Source: Megachile rotundata (lineage: Eukaryota > Arthropoda > Insecta > Hymenoptera > Megachilidae). Taken from it: a DNA stretch of 64,000 bases. The first letter of the stretch is position 1; each line of letters opens with the position of its first letter. Location of the stretch: contig NC_134993.1 of NCBI RefSeq assembly GCF_050947335.1, forward strand, positions 2,418,001 to 2,482,000, read 5' to 3'. The translations under genes were made by a program, and so were the position numbers. Under the pieces are notes generated by a model. It worked only from the letters and a program-made list of their open reading frames with translations. It made no database searches and was not told the origin of the DNA. Positions 32,283 through 48,339 of the stretch are shown here, piece by piece.

Positions 32283-35200
32283 ACAATCACACAATCACAC
32301 AATCACAATCCCACAATCACAATCACACAATCACAGTCACACAATCACAATCACACAATCACACAGTCACAATCCCACAATCACGATCACACAATCACGA
32401 TCGCACAGTCACGATCACACGATCACGATCACACAATCACAATCACACAATCAAGGTCACGCAATGACGATCACCCCATCACCATCACACAATCACGACC
32501 ACACAATCACGATCACACAATCACGATCACACAATCACGTTCACACAATCACAAACACACAGTCGCGACCACTCGATCACGATCACACAATCACGATCAC
32601 ACAGTCACGATCACACAATCACAATCACACAATCACAATATCACAATCGCAATCACACAATCACAATAACAAAATCAGACAATCACACAATCACACAATC
32701 ACACAATCACACAATCACGATCAGACTATCACGATCACACAATCACGATCACACAATCACGATCACACAATCACGATCACACAATCACGATCACACTATC
32801 ACGATCAGACAATCACAGTCACACAATCACAATCACACAATCACAATCACACAATCAAAATCACAATCACGATCACACAGTCACGATCACACCATCACGA
32901 TCACACGATCACGATCACACAATCACAATCACACAATCGTTATCACATAATCACGATCACACAATCACCATCCCACAATCACCATCACACAATCACCATC
33001 ACACAATCACGATCACACAATCACGATCGCACAATCACGATCACACAATCACAATCACGCAATCACAATCCCACAATCACAATCACACAATCACAATCAT
33101 ACAATCACAATCACACAATCACAATCTCACAATCACAATCACACAATCACAATCACACAATCACAATCACACAATCACAATCCCACAATCACAATCCCAC
33201 AATCACAATCCCACAATCACAATCCCACAATCACAATCCCACAATCACAATCCCACAATCACACAATCACACAGTCACAATCCCACAATCACGATCACAC
33301 AATCACGATCACACAATCACAATCACACAATCACGCGCACACAATCACGATCACACAATCACCATCACACAATCACGATCACACAATCACGATCACACAA
33401 TCACAATCACGCAATCACGATCACACAATCACGATCACACAATCACGATCACACAATCTCGATCACACAATCACGATCACACAATCACGATCACACAATC
33501 ACGATCACACAATCACGATCACACAATCACGATCACACAATCACAATCACACAATCACCATCACACAATCACAATCACACAATCACGATCCCACAATCAC
33601 GATCACACAATCACGATCACAGAATCACAATCACACAATCACAATCACACAATCACACTGTCACAATCCCACAATCACGATCACACAATCACGATCACAC
33701 AGTCACGATCACACGTTCACGATCACACAATAACAATCACACAATCACAATCACACAATCACGAGCACACAATCACGATCACACAATCACCATCACACAA
33801 TCACGATCACACAATCACGATCACACAATCACAATCACACAATCACGATCACACAATCACTATCACACAATCACAATCACACAATCACAAACACACAGTC
33901 GCGATCACACGACCACGATCACACGATCACGATCACACAATCACAATCACACAATCAAGGTCACACAATGACGATCACACCATCACCATCACACAATCAC
34001 GACCACACAATCACGATCACACAATGACGATCACACAATCACGTTCACGCAGTCACAAACACACACTCGCGATCACTCGATCACGATCACACAATCACGA
34101 TCACACAGTCAAGATCACACAATCACAATCACACAATCACAATATCATAATCGCAATCACACAATCACAATAACACAATCAGACAATCACACAATCACAC
34201 AATCACGATCACACTATCACGATCACACAATCACGATAACACAATCACGATCACACAATCACGATCACACAATCACGATCACACAATCACGATCACACAA
34301 TCACGATCACACAATCACAATCACGCAATCACAATCACACGATCGCAATGACACAATCAGACAATCACACAGTCACACAATCACGATCACACAATCACGA
34401 TCACACAATCACGATCACACAATCGCGATCACACAATCACGATCACACGATCACGATCACACAATCACAATCACACAATCAAGGCCAAACATTGACGATC
34501 ACACAATCACCATCACACAATCTCGACCACACAATCACGATCACACAATCACCATCACACAATCACGATCACACAATCACAAACACACAGTCGCGATCAC
34601 ACGATCACGATCGCACGACCACGATCACACGATCACGATCACACAATCACAATCACACAATCAAGGCCACACAATGACGATCACACAATCACCATCACAC
34701 AATCTCGACCACACAATCACGATCACACAATCACGATCACACAATCACGTTCACACAATCACAAACACACAGTCGCGATCACTCGATCACGATCACACAA
34801 TCACGATCACACAGTCACGATCACACAATCACAATCGCACAATCGCGATCACACAATTACGATCACACAATCACGATCACACAATCACGATCACACAATC
34901 ACCATCACACAATCACGATCACACAATCACGATCACACAATCACCATCACACAATCACCATCACACAATCACAATCACACAATCAAGGTCACACAATGAC
35001 GATCACACCATCACCATCACACAATCACGACCACACAATCACGATCACACAATCACAATCACACAATCGTAATCACACAATCACAAACACACAGTCGCGA
35101 TCACACGATCACGATCGCACGACCACGATCACACGATCACGATCACACAATCACAATCACACAATCAAGGCCACACAATGACGATCACACAATCACCACC

Positions 35201-36590
35201 ACACAATCTCGACCACACAATCACGATCACACAATCACGATCACACAATCACGTTCACACAATCACAAACACACAGTCGCGATCACTCGATCACGATCAC
35301 ACAATCACACAATCACACAATCACGATCACACTATCACGATCACACAATCACGATCACACAATCACGATCACACAATCACGATCACACAATCACGATCAC
35401 ACAATCACAATCACACAATCACAATCACACAATCAAAATCACACAATCACAATCACACAATCAAGGTCACACAATGACGATCACACAATCACCATCACAC
35501 AATCTCGACCACACAATCACGATCACACAATCACGATCACACAATCACGTTCACACAATCACAAACACACAGTCGCGATCACTCGATCACGATCACACGA
35601 TCACGATCACACAATCACAATCACACAATGACGATCACACCATCACCATCACACAATCACGACCACACAATCACGACCACACAATCACGATCACACAATC
35701 ACAATCACACAATCACAATATCACAATCGCAATCACACAATCACAATATCACAATCAGACAATCACACAATCACACAATCACACAATCACGATCACACTA
35801 TCACGATCACACAATCACGATCACACAATCACGATCACACAATCACGGTCACACAATCACGGTCACACAATCACGATCACACAATCACGACCACACAATC
35901 ACGATCACACAATCACCATCACACAATCACCATCACACAATCACCATCACACAATCACAATCACACAATCAAGGTCACACAATGACGATCACACAATCAC
36001 CATCACACAATCACGACCACTCAATCACGATCACACAATCACGATCACACAATCACGATCACACAATCACGTTCTCACAATCACAAACACAGAGTCGCGA
36101 TCACACGATCACGATCACACAACCACGATCACACAGTCACGATCACACAATCACGATCACACAGTCACGATCACACAATCAGAGTCACACAATCACAATC
36201 ACACAACCACAATCACACAATCACACAGTCACAATCCCACAATCACGACCACACAGTCACGATCACACAATCACAATAATACAATCACAATCACACAATC
36301 ACATTAACACAATCAGACAATCACACAGTCACACAATCACGATCACACAATCACGATCACACAATCACGATCACACAATCACGATCACACAATCACGATC
36401 ACACAATGACGATCACACAATCACGATCACACAATCACAATCACACAATCACAATCACACAATCAAAATCACACAATCACAATCACACAATCAAGGTCAC
36501 ACAATGACGATCACACAATCACCATCACACAATCTCGACCACACAATCACGATCACACAATCACGATCACACAATCACGTTCACACAATC

Positions 36591-36600
36591 GCAACACACA
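36591..36600 (+). other. Single-base deletion, the one odd-length indel detected
   Basis: The text here reads CGCAACACACAG, while sister units (for example near 37,235 and 49,450) read CGCAAACACACAG. One A of a three-A run is missing. The flanking header ATGs at 36504 and 36853 are 349 bp apart, which is 25 monomers minus 1. An open frame crosses the site without being closed, because every frame encodes the same repeat. It could be a true mutation or a homopolymer error in the assembly. Confidence 0.8.
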
Positions 36601-39600
36601 GTCGCGATCACTCGATCACGATCACACAATCACGATCACACAATCACGATCACACAATCACAATCACACAATCACAAACACACAGTCGCGATCACACGAT
36701 CACGATCACACGATCACGATCACACAATCACAATCACACAATCGTTATCACACAATCACGATCACACAATCACGATCACACAATCACAATCACACAATCA
36801 CAATCACACAATCACAATCACACAATCACAATCACACAATCAAGGTCACGCAATGAGGATCACACAATCACCATCACACAATCACGATCACACAATCACA
36901 ATCACACAATCACGATCACACAATCACGATCACACAATCACGATCACACAAACACGATCACACGATCACAATCACGCAATCACAAACACACAGTCGCGAT
37001 CACACGATCACGATCACACGATCACGATCACACAATCACGATCACACAATCACGATCACACAATCACGATCACACAATCACAATCACACAATCACAATCA
37101 CACAATCAAAATCACACAATCACAATCACACAATCAAGGTCACACAATGACGATCACACAATCACCATCACACAATCTCGACCACACAATCACGATCACA
37201 CAATCACGATCACACAATCACGTTCACACAATCGCAAACACACAGTCGCGATCACTCGATCACGATCACACAATCACGATCACACAATCACGATCACACA
37301 ATCACAATCACACAATCACAAACACACAGTCGCGATCACACGATCACGATCACACGATCACGATCACACAATCACAATCACACAATCGTTATCACACAAT
37401 CACGATCACACAATCACGATCACACAATCACAATCACACAATCACAATCACACAATCACAATCAGACAATCAAGGTCACACAATGACGATCACACAATCA
37501 CCATCACACAATCACGATCACACAATCACAATCACACAATCACGATCACACAATCACCATCACACAATCTCGACCACACAATCACGATCACACAATCACG
37601 ATCACACAATCACGTTCACACAATCGCAAACACACAGTCGCGATCACTCGATCACGATCACACAATCACGATCACACAATCACGATCACACAATCACAAT
37701 CACACAATCACAAACACACAGTCGCGATCACACGATCACGATCACACGATCACGATCACACAATCACAATCACACAATCGTTATCACACAATCACGATCA
37801 CACAATCACGATCACACAATCACAATCACACAATCACAATCACAATCACACAATCACAATCACACAATCACAATCACACAATCAAGGTCACACAATGAGG
37901 ATCACACAATCACCATCACACAATCACGATCACACAATCACAATCACACAATCACGATCACACAATCACGATCACACAATCACGATCACACAAACACGAT
38001 CACACGATCACAATCACACAATCACAAACACACAGTCGCGATCACACGATCACGATCACACGATCACGATCACACAATCACACAATCACACAATCACGAT
38101 CACACAATCACGATCACACAATCACGATCACACAATCACGGTCACACAATCACGATCACACAATCACGATCACACAATCACGACCACACAATCACGATCA
38201 CACAATCACCATCACACAATCACGATCACACAATCACAATCACACAATCAAGGTCACACAATGACGATCACACAATCACCATCACACAATCACGACCACT
38301 CAATCACGATCACACAATCACGATCACACAATCACGATCACACAATCACGTTCACACAATCACAAACACAGAGTCGCGATCACACGATCACGATCACACA
38401 ACCACGATCACACAGTCACGATCACACAATCACGATCACACAGTCACGATCACACAATCAGAGTCACACAATCACAATCACACAACCACAATCACACAAT
38501 CACACAGTCACAATCCCACAATCACGACCACACAGTCACGATCACACAATCACAATCATACAATCACAATCACACAATCACATTAACACAATCAGACAAT
38601 CACACAGTCACACAATCACGATCACACAATCACGATCACACAATCACGATCACACAATCACGATCACACAATCACGATCACACAATCACAATCACACAAT
38701 CACAATCACACAATCAAAATCACACAATCACAATCACACAATCAAGGTCACACAATGACGATCACACAATCACCATCACACAATCTCGACCACACAATCA
38801 CGATCACACAATCACGTTCACACAATCACGTTCACACAATCGCAAACACACAGTCGCGATCACTCGATCACGATCACACAATCACGATCACACAATCACG
38901 ATCACACAATCACAATCACACAATCACAAACACACAGTCGCGATCACACGATCACGATCACACGATCACGATCACACAATCACAATCACACAATCGTTAT
39001 CACACAATCACGATCACACAATCACGATCACACAATCACAATCACACAATCACAATCACACAATCAAGGTCACACAATGACGATCACACAATCACCATCA
39101 CACAATCACGATCACACAATCACAATCACACAATCACGATCACACAATCACGATCACACAAACACGATCACACGATCACAATCACACAATCACAAACACA
39201 CAGTCGCGATCACACGATCACGATCACACGATCACGATCAGACGATCGCGATCACACGATCACGATCACACGATCACGATCACACAATCACAATCACACA
39301 ATCAAGGTCACACAATGACGATCACACCATCACCATCACACAATCACGACCACACAATCACGATCACACAATCACGTTCACACAATCACAAGCACACAGT
39401 CGCGATCACTCGATCACGATCACACAATCACGATCACACAGTCACTATCACACAATCACAATCACACAATCACAATATCACAATCGCAATCACACAATCA
39501 CAATAACACAATCAGACAATCACACAATCACACAATCACACAATCACGATCACACAATCATGATCACACAATCACGATCACACAATCACGATCACACAAT

Positions 39601-39998
39601 CACGATCACACAAATACAGTCACACAATCACAATCACACAATCACAATTACACAAACACGATCACACAATCACGATCACACAATCACGATCACACAATCA
39701 CACAATCACACAATCACAATCACACAGTCACAATCCCACAATCACGATCACACAATCACGATCACACAGTTACGATCACACAATCACGATCACACAATCA
39801 TAGTCACACAATCACGATCACACAGTCACAATCACAATCACGATCACACAAACACGATCACACAATCACGATCACACAATCTCGACCACACAATCACGAT
39901 CACACAAACACGATCACACAATCACTATCACACAATCACTATCACACAATCACAATCACACAATTACGATCACACAATCACAATCACGCAGTCACACT

Positions 39999-40039
39999 AT
40001 CACAATCACAATCACAATCACAATCACAATCACAATCAC
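39999..40039 (+). repeat. Pure 6-bp run (ATCACA), about 6-7 units
   Basis: Lies at the right end of family C copy 1, after ACAATTACGATC and CACGCAGTCACACTATC. Confidence 0.88.
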
Positions 40040-40357
40040 ACAATCACACAATCACAATCCCACAATCACAATCACACAATCACAGACACACAATCACAAT
40101 CACACAATCACACAGTCACAATCCCACAATCACGATCACACAGTGACGATCGCACAGTCACGATCACACGATCACGATCACACAATCACAATCACACAAT
40201 CACAATCACACAATCACGATCACACAGTCACCATCACACAATCACCATCACACAATCACGATCACACAATCAAGGTCACACAATGACGATCACACAATCA
40301 CCATCACACAATCACGATCACACAATCACAATTACACAATCCCAATCACACAATCAC

Positions 40358-40450
40358 AATCCCACAATCACAATCCCACAATCACAATCCCACAATCACA
40401 ATCCCACAATCACAATCCCACAATCACAATCCCACAATCACAATCCCACA
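40358..40450 (+). repeat. Run of seven ACAATCACAATCCC units, first of a close pair
   Basis: Seven CCC-bearing monomers, repeated about 690 bp downstream at 41,048-41,140. This indicates a local duplication at the family C/D junction. Confidence 0.9.
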
Positions 40451-40514
40451 ATCACACAATCACACAGTCACAATCCCACAATCACGATCACACAATCACG
40501 ATCACACGATCACG

Positions 40515-42430
40515 ATCACACAATCACACAATCACACAATCACGATCACACAATCATGATCACACAATCACGATCACACTATCACGATCACACAATCACG
40601 ATCACACAATCACGTTCACACAATCACAAACACGGAGTCGCGATCATTCGATCACGATCACACGATCACGATCACACAATCACAATCACACAATCAAGGT
40701 CACACAATGACGATCACACCATCACCATCACACAATCACGACCACACAATCACGATCACACAATCAAAATCACACAATCACAATATCACAATCACGATCA
40801 CACAGTCATGATCACACCATCACGATCAGACAATCACAATCACACAATCGTTACCACACAGTCACGATCACACAATCACCATCCCACAATCACCATCACA
40901 CAATCACCATCACACAATCACCATCACACAATCACGATCACACAATCACAATCTCACAATCACAATCACACAATCACAATCACACAATCACAATCACACA
41001 ATCACAATCACACAATCACAATTACACAATCCCAATCACACAATCACAATCCCACAATCACAATCCCACAATCACAATCCCACAATCACAATCCCACAAT
41101 CACAATCCCACAATCACAATCCCACAATCACAATCCCACAATCACACAATCACACAGTCACAATCCCACAATCACGATCACACAATCACGATCACACAAT
41201 CACAATCACACAATCACAATCACACAATCACACTGTCACAATCCCACAATCACGATCACATAATCACGATCACACAGTCACGATCACACGATCACGATCA
41301 CACAATCAAGGTCACACAATGACGATCACACCATCACCATCACACAATCACGACCACACAATCACGATCACACAATCACGATCACACAATCACGTTCACA
41401 CAATCACAAGCACACAGTCGCGATCACTCGATCACGATCACACGATCACGATCACACAATCACAATCACACAATCAAGGTCACACAATGACGATCACACC
41501 ATCACCATCACACAATCACGACCACACAATCACGATCACACAATCAAAATCACACAATCACAATATCACAATCGCAATCACACAATCACAATATCACAAT
41601 CAGACAATCACACAATCACACAATCACACAATCACGATCACACTATCACGATCACACAATCACGATCACACAATCACGATCACACAATCACGGTCACACA
41701 ATCACGATCACACAATCACGATCACACAATGACGATCACACAATCAACATCACACAATCACGATCACACAATCACAATCACACAATCACGATCACACAAT
41801 CACGATCACACAAACACGATCACACGATCACAATCACACAATCACAAACACACAGTCGCGATCACACGACCACGATCACACGATCACGATCACACGATCG
41901 CGATCACACGATCACGATCACACGATCACGGTCACACAATCACAATCACACAATCAAGGTCACACAATGACGATCACACCATCACCATCACACAATCACG
42001 ACCACACAATCACGATCACACAATCACGTTCACACAATCGCAAGCACGCAGTCGCGATCACTCGATCACGATCACACAATCACGATCACACAGTCACTAT
42101 CACACAATCACAATCACACAATCACAATATCACAATCGCAATCACACAATCACAATAACACAATCAGACAATCACACAATCACACAATCACACAATCACG
42201 ATCACACAATCATGATCACACAATCACGATCACACAATCACGATCACACAATCACGATCACACAATCACAGTCACACAATCACTATCACACAATCACAAT
42301 TACACAAACACGATCACACAATCACGATCACACAATCACGATCACACAATCACGATCACACAATCACACAATCACACAATCACAATCACACAATCACACA
42401 GTCACAATCCCACAATCACGATCACACAAC
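40515..42430 (+). repeat. Higher-order family D, copy 2
   Basis: Partner of about 16,710-18,620, with the same ordered variants including the seven-unit ATCCC run (about 41,048-41,140). A second seven-unit ATCCC run (about 40,358-40,450) lies just upstream, outside the strict partner, so part of D is locally repeated at the C/D junction. The right end joins family A copy 5 at the ACAACCACGATC variant near 42,428. Confidence 0.86.
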
Positions 42431-44275
42431 CACGATCACACAGTCACGATCACACAATCACGATCACACAGTCACGATCACACAATCAGAGTCACACAAT
42501 CACAATCACACAACCACAATCACACAATCACACAGTCACAATCCCACAATCACGACCACACAGTCACGATCACACAATCACAATCATACAATCACAATCA
42601 CACAATCACATTAACACAATCAGACAATCACACAGTCACACAATCACGATCACACAATCACGATCACACAATCACGATCACACAATCACGATCACACAAT
42701 CACGATCACACAATCACAATCACACAATCACAATCACACAATCAAAATCACACAATCACAATCACACAATCAAGGCCACACAATGACGATCACACAATCA
42801 CCATCACACAATCTCGACCACACAATCACGATCACACAATCACGATCACACAATCACGTTCACACAATCGCAAACACACAGTCGCGATCACTCGATCACG
42901 ATCACACAATCACGATCACACAATCACGATCACTCAATCACAATCACACAATCACAAACACACAGTCGCGATCACACGATCACGATCACACAATCACAAT
43001 CACACAATCGTTATCACACAATCACGATCACACAATCACGATCACACAATCACAATCACACAATCACAATCACACAATCAAGGTCACACAATGACGATCA
43101 CACAATCACCATCACACAATCACGATCACACAATCACAATCACACAATCACGGTCACACAATCACGATCACACAATCACAATCACACAATCACGATCACA
43201 CAATCACGATCACACAATCACGATCACACAATCACGATCACACAATCACGATCACACAATCACGATCACACAATCACGATCACACAATCACAATCACACA
43301 ATCACAATCACACAATCAAAATCACACAATCACAATCACACAATCAAGGTCACACAATGACGATCACACAATCACCATCACACAATCTCGACCACACAAT
43401 CACGATCACACAATCACGATCACACAATCACGTTCACACAATCGCAAACACACAGTCGCGATCACTCGATCACGATCACACAATCACGATCACACAATCA
43501 CGATCACACAATCACAATCACACAATCACAAACTCACAGTCGCGATCACACGATCACGATCACACGATCACGATCACACAATCACAATCACACAATCGTT
43601 ATCACACAATCACGATCACACAATCACGATCACACAATCACAATCACACAATCACAATCACACAATCAAGGTCACACAATGACGATCACACAATCACCAT
43701 CACACAATCACGATCACACAATCACAATCACACAATCACGATCACACAATCACGATCACACAATCACGATCACACAATCACGATCACACAAACACGATCA
43801 CACGATCACAATCACACAATCACAAACACACAGTCGCGATCACACGATCACGATCACACGATCACGATCACACGATCGCGATCACACGATCACGATCACA
43901 CGATCACGATCACACAATCACAATCACACAATCAAGGTCACACAATGACGATCACACCATCGCCATCACACAATCACGACCACACAATCACGATCACACA
44001 ATCACGTTCACACAATCACAAGCACACAGTCGTGATCACTCGATCACGATCACACAATCACGATCACACAGTCACTATCACACAATCACAATCACACAAT
44101 CACAATATCACAATCGCAATCACACAATCACAATAACACAATCAGACAATCACACAATCACACAATCACACAATCACGATCACACAATCATGATCACACA
44201 ATCACGATCACACAATCACGATCACACAATCACGATCACACAATCACAGTCACACAATCACAATCACACAATCAC
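42428..44275 (+). repeat. Higher-order family A, copy 5
   Basis: Headers at 42783, 43091, 43357, 43679 and 43931 match copy 3 at +15,937, then +15,951 bp; one monomer was gained between the second and third header. Spacings are 308, 266, 322 and 252. The residue of these offsets (+5 modulo 14) is one hexamer minus the single-base deletion near 36,594. It is joined directly to family B copy 3 at about 44,275. Confidence 0.86.
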
Positions 44276-47150
44276 GATCACACAATCACGATCACACTAT
44301 CACGATCAGACAATCACAGTCACACAATCACAATCACACAATCACAATCACACAATCAAAATCACAATCACGATCACACAGTCACGATCACACCATCACG
44401 ATCACACGATCACGATCACACAATCACAATCACACAATCGTTATCACATAATCACGATCACACAATCACCATCCCACAATCACCATCACACAATCACCAT
44501 CACACAATCACGATCACACAATCACGATCGCACAATCACGATCACACAATCACAATCACGCAATCACAATCCCACAATCACAATCACACAATCACAATCA
44601 TACAATCACAATCACACAATCACAATCTCACAATCACAATCACACAATCACAATCACACAATCACAATCACACAATCACAATCCCACAATCACAATCCCA
44701 CAATCACAATCCCACAATCACAATCCCACAATCACAATCCCACAATCACACAATCACACAGTCACAATCCCACAATCACGATCACACAATCACGATCACA
44801 CAATCACAATCACACAATCACGCGCACACAATCACGATCACACAATCACCATCACACAATCACGATCACACAATCACGATCACACAATCACAATCACGCA
44901 ATCACGATCACACAATCACGATCACACAATCACGATCACACAATCTCGATCACACAATCACGATCACACAATCACGATCACACAATCACGATCACACAAT
45001 CACGATCACACAATCACAATCACACAATCACAATCACACAATCACAATCACACAATCACGATCCCACAATCACGATCACACAATCACGATCACACAATCA
45101 CAATCACACAATCACAATCACACAATCACAATCACACAATCACACTGTCACAATCCCACAATCACGATCACACAATCACGATCACACAGTCACGATCACA
45201 CGTTCACGATCACACAATAACAATCACACAATCACAATCACACAATCACGAGCACACAATCACGATCACACAATCACCATCACACAATCACGATCACACA
45301 ATCACGATCACACAATCACAATCACACAATCACGATCACACAATCACTATCACACAATCACAATCACACAATCACAAACACACAGTCGCGATCACACGAC
45401 CACGATCACACGATCACGATCACACAATCACAATCACACAATCAAGGTCACACAATGACGATCACACCATCACCATCACACAATCACGACCACACAATCA
45501 CGATCACACAATGACGATCACACAATCACGTTCACGCAATCACAAACACACACTCGCGATCACTCGATCACGATCACACAATCACGATCACACAGTCAAG
45601 ATCACACAATCACAATCACACAATCACAATATCATAATCGCAATCACACAATCACAATAACACAATCAGACAATCACACAATCACACAATCACGATCACA
45701 CTATCACGATCACACAATCACGATAACACAATCACGATCACACAATCACGATCACACAATCACGATCACACAATCACGATCACACAATCACGATCACACA
45801 ATCACAATCACGCAATCACAATCACACGATCGCAATGACACAATCAGACAATCACACAGTCACACAATCACGATCACACAATCACGATCACACAATCACG
45901 ATCACACAATCGCGATCACACAATCACGATCACACGATCACGATCACACAATCACAATCACACAATCAAGGCCAAACATTGACGATCACACAATCACCAT
46001 CACACAATCTCGACCACACAATCACGATCACACAATCACCATCACACAATCACGATCACACAATCACAAACACACAGTCGCGATCACACGATCACGATCG
46101 CACGACCACGATCACACGATCACGATCACACAATCACAATCACACAATCAAGGCCACACAATGACGATCACACAATCACCATCACACAATCTCGACCACA
46201 CAATCACGATCACACAATCACGATCACACAATCACGTTCACACAATCACAAACACACAGTCGCGATCACTCGATCACGATCACACAATCACGATCACACA
46301 GTCACGATCACACAATCACAATCGCACAATCGCGATCACACAATTACGATCACACAATCACGATCACACAATCACGATCACACAATCACCATCACACAAT
46401 CACGATCACACAATCACGATCACACAATCACGATCACACAATCACCATCACACAATCACAATCACACAATCAAGGTCACACAATGACGATCACACCATCA
46501 CCATCACACAATCACGACCACACAATCACGATCACACAATCACAATCACACAATCACAATCACACAATCACAAACACACAGTCGCGATCACACGATCACG
46601 ATCGCACGACCACGATCACACGATCACGATCACACAATCACAATCACACAATCAAGGCCACACAATGACGATCACACAATCACCATCACACAATCTCGAC
46701 CACACAATCACGATCACACAATCACGATCACACAATCACGTTCACACAATCACAAACACACAGTCGCGATCACTCGATCACGATCACACAATCACGATCA
46801 CACAGTCACGATCACACAATCACAATCGCACAATCGCGATCACACAATTACGATCACACAATCACGATCACACAATCACCATCACACAATCACGATCACA
46901 CAATCACGATCACACAATCACGATCACACATTCACCATCACACAATCACAATCACACAATCAAGGTCACACAATGACGATCACACAATCACCATCACACA
47001 ACCACGACCACACAACCACGACCACACAATCACGCTCACGCAATCACGATCACACAATCACGACCACACAATCACGATCACACAATCACGATCACACAAT
47101 CACGATCACACAATCACAAACACACAGTCGCGATCACACTATCACGATCA
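44275..47150 (+). repeat. Higher-order family B, copy 3 (left part missing)
   Basis: Corresponds to about 22,880-25,770 at +21,395 bp, then +21,381 after the ATCCC run, which has five units here against six in copies 1 and 2. The private header CAAGGCCAAACATTG recurs at 45,967-45,981. The hexamer-rich left part seen in copies 1 and 2 is absent. The right part extends about 370 bp further than copy 2 does, through the ACAACCACGACC units. Differences include CACACATTCACC near 46,930. Confidence 0.86.
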
Positions 47151-48339
47151 CACAATCACAGTCACACAATCACAATCACACAATCACAATCACAATCACA
47201 ATCACGATCACACTGTCACGAACACACCATCACGATCACACAATCAAGGTCACACAATGACGATCACACGATCACCATCACACAATCACGATCAGACAAT
47301 CACAATCACACAATCACGATCACACAATCACGATCACACAATCACAATCACACAATCACAAACACACAGTCGCGATCACACGATCACGATCACACAATCA
47401 CAATCACACAATCAAGGTCACACAATGACGATCACACCATCACCATCACACAATCACGACCACACAATCACGATCACACAATCACGTTCACACAATCACA
47501 AACACACAGTCGCGATCACTCGATCACGATCACACGATCACGATCACACAACCACAATCACACAATCAAGGTCACACAATGACGATCACACCATCACCAT
47601 CACACAATCACGACCACACAATCACGATCACACAATCACAATCACACAATCACAATATCACAATCGCAATCACACAATCACAATATCACAATCAGACAAT
47701 CACACAATCACACAATCACACAATCACGATCACACAATCACGATCACACAATCACGATCACACAATCACGATCACACAATCACGATCACACTATCACGAT
47801 CACACTATCACGATCACACAATCACAGTCACACAATCACAATCACACAAGCACAATCACAATCACGATCACACAGTCATGATCACACCATCACGATCACA
47901 CGATCACGATCAGACAATCACAATCACACAATCGTTATCACACAATCACGATCACACAATCACCATCCCACAATCACCATCACACAATCACAATCTCACA
48001 ATCACAATCACACAATCACAATCACACAATCACAATCACACAATCACAATTACACAATCACAATCACACAATCACAATCCCACAATCACAATCCCACAAT
48101 CACAGTCCCACAATCACAATCCCACAATCACAATCCCACAATCACACAATCACACAGTCACAATCCCACAATCACGATCACACAATCACGATCACACAAT
48201 CACAATCACACAATCACAATCACACAATCACACTGTCACAATCCCACAATCACGATCACATAATCACGATCACACAGTCACGATCACACGATCAGGATCA
48301 CACAATCAAGGTCACACAATGACGATCACACCATCACCA

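Larger units (their letters stand above)
31640..35300 (+). repeat. Higher-order family B, copy 2
   Basis: Partner of about 21,750-25,405. Shared markers include ACGATCAAACAATC (32,155; copy 1 at 22,261), the CACCCCATCACC header near 32,470, CAATATCATAATCGC, and CAAGGCCAAACATTG at 34,480-34,494. Differences include CAATAACAAAATCAG near 32,668 for CAATAACACAATCAG, CACAGAATCAC near 33,628 for CACACAATCAC, and CACACAATCGTAATC near 35,067 for CACACAATCACAATC. The match ends at about 35,300. Confidence 0.87.
35480..40330 (+). repeat. Higher-order family C, copy 1
   Basis: Matched to about 48,340-52,320. Header ATGs at 35628, 36853, 37895, 38755 and 39077 correspond to 48487, 49699, 50749, 51595 and 51917. 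Offsets drift between 12,840 and 12,859 bp by 6/8/14-bp steps and one single-base deletion. A hallmark is a header altered to ACAATGAGGATC at 36853 and 37895. Other marks are CACGGTCAC pairs near 35,850, CACGTTCTCAC near 36,069, and CACAATAATACAATC near 36,275. The block contains ladders very like family A (for example 38,755-39,506). Confidence 0.86.
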
